The notes beneath the pieces were generated by a model, which was not told the DNA's origin, did no database searches, and saw only the letters and a program-made list of their open reading frames with translations. 64,000 bases of DNA from a virus, in the IMG/VR virus record IMGVR_UViG_3300042905_002991, positions 1 through 64,000 of that record; one strand, 5' to 3'. A program made the position numbers and the translations under genes. Below are positions 51,105-58,902 of the stretch, piece after piece; within the stretch, counting starts at the first letter, position 1, and every line of letters starts with the position of its first letter.

Positions 51105-51704
51105 TTAATCCCATGGTCCATATATCCAATTCACTAGCGATTTCCGCACACCTTGTGTAACTGCTCGAACACGATGAGGCATGTGAGAGGCGAAGAAAAT
51201 AATATCACCTGCATTTGGTCGAAGCATTATTGGCTGTTCCACATTACCATTTGCAATCAATTCGAACTCACCACCAACATAATCAGAAGCATCAGATAAC
51301 ATAATTGTTGCACTAATTTTTCGAGTTAAATCAGCATACATGGAATCTGAATCAACATGCCAGTTATAATATTGATTTTCGCGATAAAGAGTATATTGAA
51401 ATGGACCCATATGATTAATATTACTATTGAAGAAATCATAGTTCACGTTTGCTAAGACTTGAGCAAAACGATCAAAGATCCAACCTGATTCATGATTAGG
51501 ATTAACCCACATAATCTCAGAATCTCGAGATTCGAGTTTAACCTCACCTTCAGAATTATTAGATCCAACCATTCCTCTTCGGAATTTTTCTAAATCTTCC
51601 AAATCATAAATTCTTTTTACTTCTTCTTTAGAAAAGACTTGTTCAACATGACAGAATTTAGGAAACTGTCTTTTGAATTTATCAATCTTAAACATAATAT
51701 TCAC
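51105..51704 (-). CDS. Prolyl-4-hydroxylase-like 2OG-Fe(II) oxygenase
   Basis: A 199-residue protein of the P4H/PKHD type. Iron ligands H116 and D118 (YYNWHVDSDS), distal H177 (FASHMPHRV) and R187 (GVRKSLVNW) are all present. KISATIMLSDASDYVGGEFE and MLRPNAGDIIFF are family strands. P4H-type enzymes hydroxylate proline in proteins. The gene lies between the Asn/Tyr/Pro-repeat protein (16 bases upstream) and the tandem paralogues, one gene from a collagen-like tailspike. The substrate is inferred from that position only. Confidence 0.82.
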   Translation of the reverse strand: MNIMFKIDKFKRQFPKFCHVEQVFSKEEVKRIYDLEDLEKFRRGMVGSNNSEGEVKLESRDSEIMWVNPNHESGWIFDRFAQVLANVNYDFFNSNINHMGPFQYTLYRENQYYNWHVDSDSMYADLTRKISATIMLSDASDYVGGEFELIANGNVEQPIMLRPNAGDIIFFASHMPHRVRAVTQGVRKSLVNWIYGPWD

Positions 51705-51719
51705 TCCACTCTCAATTAA

Positions 51720-52889
51720 TTATTCAAGTTTAATTACGACTTCCGATCCAGAAGGGGCTGTAACAGGATATGTTGAATTATCTGGGTAAGTCCAGTAACT
51801 TACTGTTGTTGGTGAAATTGGTGTCGCTGGAATTGGACCACCATCAATCACATTACCAACTGCACCGCCAGGTAATGTCACACCAAGAGCAGAAGCAGAA
51901 GCACCAATGTTTCCAGGAGTAAATCCTGTGGCTGGTTGATTTGCAATTGGTTGATTCGCAATTGGATACGCGACATTGTAGTTGGTATTATAATTTGTAT
52001 TATAGTTTGTCGTCCAAGCAGTTATTGGTTGATTCGCCAGTGGCTGAGTTGCGATTGGTTGGTTGGCAATTGGATAAGCAACGTTGTAGTTCGTATTATA
52101 ATTGGTATTATAGTTTGTCGTCCAAGCAGTTATAGGCTGGTTTGCAATTGGTTGATTTGCCACTGGTTGATTTGCAACAGGATATGCGACGTTATATTCT
52201 GTATTGTAATTTGTGAAAAAGAATGCATTTCCTGGTGCAAATTGATGCCAGCATTGAAAGTAAACCCAGTGCCACTGATATTGTAATGGATTTGTTTGAT
52301 CGAATGCAAAGTGCGATGGACATTGAGAGTCGTCGAAGTTGTAACTGGTACTTTGAACATATCCTGGAGGACCAGCTTGGTTTTGATAGATACCGTAAGT
52401 CCAATATCGATAAGAGTTCACGAAATAAACACCTGGATTATTTCCACCAAACGAGAAGTGTCCAAAACCGAATCCAGCAAATGGATATGTTACGAAATAG
52501 TTCGTATTATAATTGGTATTGTAGTTTGTTGTCCAAGCAGTTGCTGGTTGATTTGCGATTGGACGATTGGCGATTGGTTGATTCGCGATTGGGTACGCAA
52601 CATTATAATTGGTGTTATAGTTTGTATTGTAATTGGTTGTCCAAGCAGTTGCTGGCTGATTCGCCAGTGGCTGATTTGCGATCGGCTGATTGGCGATTGG
52701 ATACGCAACATTATAATTGGTGTTATAGTTTGTCACCCAACCTGCTGTTACTGGAGAGTTTCCAGGAGCACCCTTTCCTGAAACTGTACCAACAAAACGA
52801 CCATATGGGATTGTAACGTTTCCTGGAGAGGTTACGGTAGTCGTTCCTCTCGAAGGTCCAGGGAGCCAAGTTTTATTTAAATCTGACAT
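51720..52889 (-). CDS. Asn/Tyr/Pro repeat protein
   Basis: A 389-residue low-complexity protein. About five copies of a roughly 33-35-residue unit (TNYNTNYNVAYPIANQP followed by IANQPLANQPATAWT) surround an aromatic-rich central region (about residues 130-230) with WTYGIYQNQAGPPGY and FQCWHQFAP. The N-terminus is Gly/Thr/Pro-rich and the C-terminus ends WTYPDNSTYPVTAP. I know no family like it. It lies next to the collagen-like tailspike behind a perfect late promoter octamer, so it is probably a virion component, perhaps an adhesive or a second substrate of the hydroxylase. Confidence 0.75.
   Translation of the reverse strand: MSDLNKTWLPGPSRGTTTVTSPGNVTIPYGRFVGTVSGKGAPGNSPVTAGWVTNYNTNYNVAYPIANQPIANQPLANQPATAWTTNYNTNYNTNYNVAYPIANQPIANRPIANQPATAWTTNYNTNYNTNYFVTYPFAGFGFGHFSFGGNNPGVYFVNSYRYWTYGIYQNQAGPPGYVQSTSYNFDDSQCPSHFAFDQTNPLQYQWHWVYFQCWHQFAPGNAFFFTNYNTEYNVAYPVANQPVANQPIANQPITAWTTNYNTNYNTNYNVAYPIANQPIATQPLANQPITAWTTNYNTNYNTNYNVAYPIANQPIANQPATGFTPGNIGASASALGVTLPGGAVGNVIDGGPIPATPISPTTVSYWTYPDNSTYPVTAPSGSEVVIKLE
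51940..52740 (-). repeat. DNA repeats encoding NYNTNY/ANQP units
   Basis: Tandem and dispersed units of about 100 bp (copies near 51940-52030, 52045-52140, 52150-52215, 52500-52600 and 52610-52740) encode the Asn/Tyr/Pro repeats. Copies are near identical over tens of bases, so expansion or contraction by recombination is likely. Confidence 0.8.
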
Positions 52890-52912
52890 AGTAATCCCAA
52901 AAATCTTTTTTA

Positions 52913-52920
52913 TATTTATA
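52913..52920 (-). promoter_or_regulatory. Late promoter octamer TATAAATA upstream of the Asn/Tyr/Pro repeat gene
   Basis: Perfect late octamer, 24 bases before the ATG at 52889, in an 84-base gap after the tailspike gene. It would start a transcript through the hydroxylase and glycosyltransferase genes. Confidence 0.65.
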
Positions 52921-52973
52921 AGGATCGAAACATCCCTATATTCTACGTTAAATTTACGCCAAAATCAAGTTGA

Positions 52974-55900
52974 TTATGTCTTGAAATATGTTAATTGCAC
53001 GGACAATGCGTCTCCCGCAGCAAAATTTACAGGATTCTCAGAACCTGCAGCATTTCGAACGAACAAACCATTATCAACAGCCAAAGAGACAGTACTACCA
53101 CCACCATCGACAAACGCAGATCCACTATAAAATTTAGCGACACTATCGTCGTAAATTCTCCAGACACCATTATAACTTAATCCTGCATAAGCAGAGGCAA
53201 AGGGTAATGCAAGATATACATATCCTGATGTTGATTTGGTGGCAATACTTGTTGTACTTCCCAACAATAATGTTGCGACAACTGTAACTTCATTTCCATT
53301 CAAACTATAATACCCAACGTTGTTTCCGTTTCCAATCGTTACAGCTGTTTGCGGAGAACCAAATTCTTGATTATACCAAGTTGGTGTGAAATTCGTGATG
53401 CTTGAAGCACCTGATGTTGGTCCACTTGGTCCTTGTGAGCCTTGTGCACCAGTTGGACCAGATGGACCTTGTGCGCCTTGCGGACCAGTTGCACCACCGC
53501 CATCTGCAGATCGTGTATTTGTGATAACCGCTCCAGTTGAATCAAAATCTGCTACTGTTGATCCATAGTATTTGTTCCCATCTCTCCAAAGATTATTAAC
53601 TGTCCAATCACCAGATAATCTAATCCCATATTGCATTTGTGGCGAAGCACGATTATCAATAAATGAGTTATTATCGATAATTAATTCTTTGACTGTAGAT
53701 GCACCACCAGTTGTATAAGCCAAAATTCCATATGCACCAGATGGGAATGATGAAGTGGTGTTTGGATTTAAAATGGTATTGTTCGTGATTCGAATTGTTC
53801 CTAAACTCTTTCCTGATACAGCACTATACAAAACAATGCCGCGAGCAAATCCAGTGCAATAGTTACCATCAATAACAATTCGATCCATCACGCCGCTTAC
53901 ACGTGCAGTGAATATTCCTATAAAATAAGATTGATAATTTGATTGCCCAGCAGGCACTTCTTTTCTAGCAATGTTGTTACAGATGCTCCAATCTTCAATC
54001 TCTTCATCTTCAGCAATAAGAACACCCACTTTAGGAACGCCATCTGCGCTAGAAGTATTGTCATATATGAATGTATTGTCAGAAATATTCACATTTCGAA
54101 TAATTGTTGGACCACCTTCGCGTCTATACGAACCCATTCCATAAGTCAATACTTTGAAATTATTTTGCGCAATTACAATATTGTTTGCTTCAAATGCTCC
54201 GTTTGAGGCAATCCAAAATCCTTGATAGTAATTTTCAAATAAATTGTTACTATATCTGTGATTGCTTCCGTGAGTTTCAATCGCAACAAGTGTACCACAT
54301 GTTATTGTTCCACCACCATCAGCATATGGTCCAGTTGAACCATTTGGGAACATTGAATCTGCTGTGAATGAACATCCTTCTACAGTCAAATCATCAACCA
54401 TACCGTAAAATGTTGAGTGGTCCGCAGCACGTTTACCATTATTTTTAAATGTGCAGTTCAGAACTTTCCAATTTTTTCCTAATTTTATTTTCGTTGCGCC
54501 ATCTAATTGAGCACAACCAAGAACAGTTTTACCCATATTATTCAAGAAGATGCACTTTTCAATTACAACATCGTCAATATATGCTCCAATACCATCACCA
54601 ATTGCCCAACGAGGCGCGCCACCAGAACTTCCACCGACGCTTTGACCAACTCCATATATGCTAGTTTGAGTTACATTTACCACTAGAGCACCGCTGCCAC
54701 TATTATACGATGTGACGGTTCCATGCATAGACCATAATGATGCTCCAGTTCCTGAAGCAACTAACATACCAATATCTTCACCAACACTAAAACTTTTACC
54801 AGTTTCTATGGTGAATGATTTTGATCCTGTTCCAATTGTGTTGGTTGAGGTGCTTGTTGCTCTTCTTGATGGAATAGAATAGCGTGGTGTTTTACCACTA
54901 ATAAAGATTTGTGGATTATTGTCTCCAGGGAATGGCGCGATACCATCATTGTTATTTCCATTCATGTCCATTGTCAAACCATAGAAGGAGACATTTGCAG
55001 TTGGGACATTTGTAAAGAACATCGCATGCGCTTTCACAGCACCAACAACTGAGAAATTGTCTGCAAGTTTAAATACTGCACCTTCCTCAGCAACAATAGA
55101 CATATTATTTTGTATTGTAAATGCAACATAAACTGGACCAGAGTCAGCAGCACCACCAGCCCACTCAGATGCTGTTGCTGGAACGATCTTATACAATCCT
55201 GCTGGAATGAACAGATCTTTTCTTTGTGCTGATGCAGCGTCGATCGCTGCTTTAATTTTTGATGTTACATCAAGAGTAAACGATCTATTTTCAACATCGG
55301 TGATTTCAGCAGTTGTCATGAAATCAAATACACTAATTCGATCTCTCAATCCTGCTTGAACTGTTCTGCTAACAGCACCTGTGCCATCTTGGATGTAATT
55401 GATTGATGCTGCATCATTTGGTCCTTGTGGACCTGATGGACCAGATGGACCTGATGCACCTCTTGGACCACTCGGACCTGATGGTCCAGAAACTGTAGAG
55501 GCAGCGCCAGATGGACCCGATGGACCTGACGGACCAGTTGGACCAGAAATGGTAGATGCAGCACCTGATGGACCAGTAGGACCTTCTACTGTTGAGAATA
55601 TTATTGCAACATCAACTTTCCAACTGCTAAATGAATTTCCTACACCTGCTGCAGAGTCAAGAATTGGATCTGAGAAGAATGTAAATTCACCAGTGGCTGG
55701 ATTATATGCTTCAACACTTCCGTATATAAAGTTAAATCCATCGTGTCGAATAAGAGCACCACGTCCAGGCGTCCAAGATAAACCAGTGCCGACTGTAATC
55801 GTGATGTTTATATTTTGAGCAATCGTAAATGTCGATGTACTAGATGTAGAATATTTGTCACCAGTTGGACCAGAAGGACCTTGTGGACCACTTGGACCAG

Positions 55901-56663
55901 ATGGACCATTTGGTGGACCTTGCGGACCTTGTGGACCTGACGGACCAGATGGACCACCTGGATCTCCTTGTGGACCACTTGGACCAGAAACACCTTGAGT
56001 TCCTTGTGGACCTGACGGACCAGTTCCCTGTGGACCTGATACGCCTTGTGCACCAGACGGACCAGTTATACCTCTTGGTCCAGATGGTCCAGAAACTGTA
56101 GAGGCAGCGCCAGATGGACCCGATGGACCACTGGGACCAGAAACACCTTGTGAACCTTGTGGACCTGAAACATTAGAGGCAGCACCAGATGGACCTGATG
56201 TTCCTTGCGGACCAGAAGGACCAGAAACTGTAGATGCTGCCCCCTGAGCACCCGATGGTCCAGATGGACCTTGTGCACCCTGTGGTCCAGAAACAGTAGA
56301 TGCGGCACCTTGTGCGCCAGATGGACCAGACGGACCTTGTGCGCCTTGCGGACCAGAAACTGTTGATGCTGCTCCAGATGGACCACTTGGTCCAGATGGA
56401 CCTGATGGACCTGATGGACCACTCACTCCACCGCCACCCCCACCAGTTGATGTGAATGCAACGTTTGTATATCCAGGATTACCTGTGTTTGGAGTTACTG
56501 AAACGGTGACTGTATCAGTATTAATAAAATTGAGAAATTTCGTAAACTCAATAGATGAGCCATTTGCTGCAACGTTGAGATTTGATCCAACTTGCGCAGT
56601 ATCTAGAAAACTTCCATCAGGAAATAAAATTCCTTTTGTATTAATTGTAAGTAGATTAGACAT
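52974..56663 (-). CDS. Collagen-like, beta-helix tailspike/adhesin
   Basis: A 1229-residue protein. Residues 1-80 are a fibre-type N-terminal domain ([18 protein letters not shown]). Collagen-like Gly-x-y repeats ([10 protein letters not shown]) run from about 80 to 270, again from about 365 to 425, and briefly near 1105-1135. Between the first two is a small beta-domain. From about 430 to 1080 is a right-handed beta-helix of the pectate-lyase/tailspike type, opened by a typical [15 protein letters not shown] linker and [10 protein letters not shown]. The last 95 residues form a knob-like tip. It probably trimerises and binds or degrades host polysaccharide. Confidence 0.87.
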   Translation of the reverse strand: MSNLLTINTKGILFPDGSFLDTAQVGSNLNVAANGSSIEFTKFLNFINTDTVTVSVTPNTGNPGYTNVAFTSTGGGGGGVSGPSGPSGPSGPSGPSGAASTVSGPQGAQGPSGPSGAQGAASTVSGPQGAQGPSGPSGAQGAASTVSGPSGPQGTSGPSGAASNVSGPQGSQGVSGPSGPSGPSGAASTVSGPSGPRGITGPSGAQGVSGPQGTGPSGPQGTQGVSGPSGPQGDPGGPSGPSGPQGPQGPPNGPSGPSGPQGPSGPTGDKYSTSSTSTFTIAQNINITITVGTGLSWTPGRGALIRHDGFNFIYGSVEAYNPATGEFTFFSDPILDSAAGVGNSFSSWKVDVAIIFSTVEGPTGPSGAASTISGPTGPSGPSGPSGAASTVSGPSGPSGPRGASGPSGPSGPQGPNDAASINYIQDGTGAVSRTVQAGLRDRISVFDFMTTAEITDVENRSFTLDVTSKIKAAIDAASAQRKDLFIPAGLYKIVPATASEWAGGAADSGPVYVAFTIQNNMSIVAEEGAVFKLADNFSVVGAVKAHAMFFTNVPTANVSFYGLTMDMNGNNNDGIAPFPGDNNPQIFISGKTPRYSIPSRRATSTSTNTIGTGSKSFTIETGKSFSVGEDIGMLVASGTGASLWSMHGTVTSYNSGSGALVVNVTQTSIYGVGQSVGGSSGGAPRWAIGDGIGAYIDDVVIEKCIFLNNMGKTVLGCAQLDGATKIKLGKNWKVLNCTFKNNGKRAADHSTFYGMVDDLTVEGCSFTADSMFPNGSTGPYADGGGTITCGTLVAIETHGSNHRYSNNLFENYYQGFWIASNGAFEANNIVIAQNNFKVLTYGMGSYRREGGPTIIRNVNISDNTFIYDNTSSADGVPKVGVLIAEDEEIEDWSICNNIARKEVPAGQSNYQSYFIGIFTARVSGVMDRIVIDGNYCTGFARGIVLYSAVSGKSLGTIRITNNTILNPNTTSSFPSGAYGILAYTTGGASTVKELIIDNNSFIDNRASPQMQYGIRLSGDWTVNNLWRDGNKYYGSTVADFDSTGAVITNTRSADGGGATGPQGAQGPSGPTGAQGSQGPSGPTSGASSITNFTPTWYNQEFGSPQTAVTIGNGNNVGYYSLNGNEVTVVATLLLGSTTSIATKSTSGYVYLALPFASAYAGLSYNGVWRIYDDSVAKFYSGSAFVDGGGSTVSLAVDNGLFVRNAAGSENPVNFAAGDALSVQLTYFKT

Positions 56664-56676
56664 TGATTACTCTAAA

Positions 56677-57240
56677 TTACAATCCACCGACATCAACTTG
56701 TAGAAAAACTGGAGCTGTTTGAATTGTGGTGCCTGTCGCTGAATTATTCGCGCAAATGATTATATCAAATGAAGAACTTTTAGTTCCATTCGAATTTATA
56801 AATAAAGAATATTCAACACCTGAACTTAATCTTGTGCGAGTACCATCAACTGGTCCGCTGCCACTTTCTAAATTATCTCCGCCAAAATTTGCAACATAAA
56901 CATCATAATCAGAATTTGTTCCTGTTAGCAACCAATCAGCACTTGATGTTCTTACAGTTCCTGATATTGATGTTGATTCAAAGGTTTGAATTTTTCCGTT
57001 TGCAAAAATATTAACTCTGGCTTGAGCATTACCACCACTCCCAGCATCTGTAGGATCAGTGGTGAAAACTGAATATCCAATTGTTGCATCTAATTCTACG
57101 CCAGGATGAACTTTTTGCCATGCTGTGCCAGTCCAAACATGGACATTAGCCTGAGAGCCATTTTGCCAAGTGGTGCCATCCCAAACTTTGATTTGAGACG
57201 CCATTTTCCATTCTGTGCTGTCCCAGATTTTAAGAGCCAT
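56677..57240 (-). CDS. Small adhesin-type protein with Trp-rich N-terminal repeats
   Basis: A 187-residue protein. The first 45 residues contain three short repeats of the type IKVWDGTTWQNGS / VHVWTGTAWQKV, a pattern common at the ends of phage fibre and structural proteins. The rest is a beta-rich domain (YSVFTTDPTDAGSGGNAQAR, then IICANNSATGTTIQTAP). No exact family is recognised. It lies between the fibre gene at 57253 and the tailspike, so it is probably a virion adhesion component. Confidence 0.7.
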   Translation of the reverse strand: MALKIWDSTEWKMASQIKVWDGTTWQNGSQANVHVWTGTAWQKVHPGVELDATIGYSVFTTDPTDAGSGGNAQARVNIFANGKIQTFESTSISGTVRTSSADWLLTGTNSDYDVYVANFGGDNLESGSGPVDGTRTRLSSGVEYSLFINSNGTKSSSFDIIICANNSATGTTIQTAPVFLQVDVGGL

Positions 57241-57252
57241 TTTGCACCTTAA

Positions 57253-58677
57253 TTAAAATTGAATCCAGATGTCACCCTTTTGATTTCCAGAGGCAGGTGC
57301 AGTGGCAGAGATGTATACGTTGGCGCTATCATAAGTTGCTGTTGCATGTTTCCATGCATTTGCACTTAAGAGACCACCAATTACTGAGAATGTTACATTT
57401 GCATTTCCAGCAGCATCACCACCACCGTCTAATACATTCACTTGAATTGTTGATGTATTATTAAAGTTAAGTTGTTTTGCTGATAATGTGGATCCAAGAT
57501 TTGCGGAAACACGAACTGTATTTGCTGATGTGTTTGCTTGAGCATATGCACCATTGGCTTGTCCATATGCACCATTGGCTGTATTGCGAGCAGTATTTGC
57601 CTGATCTCTAGCAGTATTGGCTTGATCTCTAGCAGCAGTTGCTTGAGTGCTTCCAGTATTTGCTTGACCATAAGCATCATTGGCTGTGGTTCGAGCAGTA
57701 TTGGCTTGATCACGCGCTGTGTTGGCTTGACTGTAAGAATCGTTTGCAGTAGTGCGAGCAGTATTGGCTTGATTATATGCAGTATTCGCTTGGTCATAGG
57801 AAGTGTTGGCTTGAGCATAAACAATGTTCGCATGAGCGTATGCGCCGTTAGCCTGACCATAGGCACCATTTGCTCGATCATATGAACTGTTGGCTTGTCC
57901 ATATGCAATATTCGCTGTATCACGTGCAGTATTCGCTTGATCGCGTGCCGTGTTTGCTTGTGTACGTGCCGTATTTGCTTGATCTCGGGCGGTGTTTGCT
58001 TGATCATATGGAGCACCGCCACCAGCAGTATTTGCGGCTTCATAGGCAGCGTTCGCAGTATTACGAGCAGTGTTTGCTTGATCATACGCATCACTAGGAC
58101 TTGCAAAACTCGTTTGAAGAGAAATATTTGCATTTCCGTCTAATGCATCAGTGACACTCACAAGAATACTTGAAGTGTTGATGAAATTTAATTTTTTACT
58201 GGTTAAAGTAGAACCACTATTTGCAGAAATACTAGCAGTTTCAGAGGCAGTATTTGCGGTATCACGCGCAGTGTTCGCTTGATCTCTGGCAGTATTTGCA
58301 ATATCATATGCAGCGTTTGCCTGATTTCGCGCAAGGTTAGCCTGATTCGTTACATTTAATCCAGCTGTTGTGATGAATGATGTTGAATTTACTGCAGTTG
58401 TTGCATTTATCACTGCAGCATTAATACCTGTTGTAACAGTTAATCTGTTGATGGTCGCATTACCGCTAATTGAAGCGTCATTCGCAACAGAAAAAACAGT
58501 ACCACCACCGTCTTTTTGAACACTTAAAACGCCATTTGCGATCGCATAATTACCGCCATCTTTGACATAATTTGTATTTCGTAAAGTGTTACGATCTGCA
58601 ATCAAATCATTTGTAGCGACTCGCCACTCATCAAAGGTGTTGGTTACGACAACTGTTGAAATATTTGCATTAGCCAT
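57253..58677 (-). CDS. Short repeat tail-fibre-like protein
   Basis: A 474-residue protein with the same ANTARDQ-type heptads as the giant fibre, concentrated between residues about 125 and 390. The N-terminal domain (NISTVVVTNTFDEWRVATND, DRNTLRNTNYVKDG) is typical of marine phage fibre proteins. The C-terminus ends APASGNQKGDIWIQF. It starts on the last base of the small coiled-coil gene upstream. It is probably the shortest member of the repeat-fibre set. Confidence 0.8.
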   Translation of the reverse strand: MANANISTVVVTNTFDEWRVATNDLIADRNTLRNTNYVKDGGNYAIANGVLSVQKDGGGTVFSVANDASISGNATINRLTVTTGINAAVINATTAVNSTSFITTAGLNVTNQANLARNQANAAYDIANTARDQANTARDTANTASETASISANSGSTLTSKKLNFINTSSILVSVTDALDGNANISLQTSFASPSDAYDQANTARNTANAAYEAANTAGGGAPYDQANTARDQANTARTQANTARDQANTARDTANIAYGQANSSYDRANGAYGQANGAYAHANIVYAQANTSYDQANTAYNQANTARTTANDSYSQANTARDQANTARTTANDAYGQANTGSTQATAARDQANTARDQANTARNTANGAYGQANGAYAQANTSANTVRVSANLGSTLSAKQLNFNNTSTIQVNVLDGGGDAAGNANVTFSVIGGLLSANAWKHATATYDSANVYISATAPASGNQKGDIWIQF

Positions 58678-58901
58678 TACGGACCTCTAGTCTCAAGTAT
58701 CTGAAGTATTTTATTCAGATTACCTTTTATTTCGTTTACATCATTTTCTAGTTTATTTATCGCCTCGTCGACTTGTTTTTCTCGACGCATTTTTTGTTTA
58801 TATAGAAGATCTTTATTTAATACATTTTTGTCAACATTCAAGATTGCCATTGTTTGCGAATCTCGAACAAGATCACTTCTATCTTTAACTTTAATTTTCA
58901 T
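58677..58901 (-). CDS. Small coiled-coil protein
   Basis: A 74-residue charged protein. The first part (LVRDSQTMAILNVDKNVLNK) is a motif seen in small proteins encoded beside fibre genes of marine T4-like phages. The second half is a heptad coiled coil (VDEAINKLENDVNEIKGNLN). The ATG at 58901 has AGGA five bases before it and follows the previous stop by one base. Function unknown; a connector or chaperone is possible. Confidence 0.7.
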   Translation of the reverse strand: MKIKVKDRSDLVRDSQTMAILNVDKNVLNKDLLYKQKMRREKQVDEAINKLENDVNEIKGNLNKILQILETRGP

Positions 58902-58902
58902 A

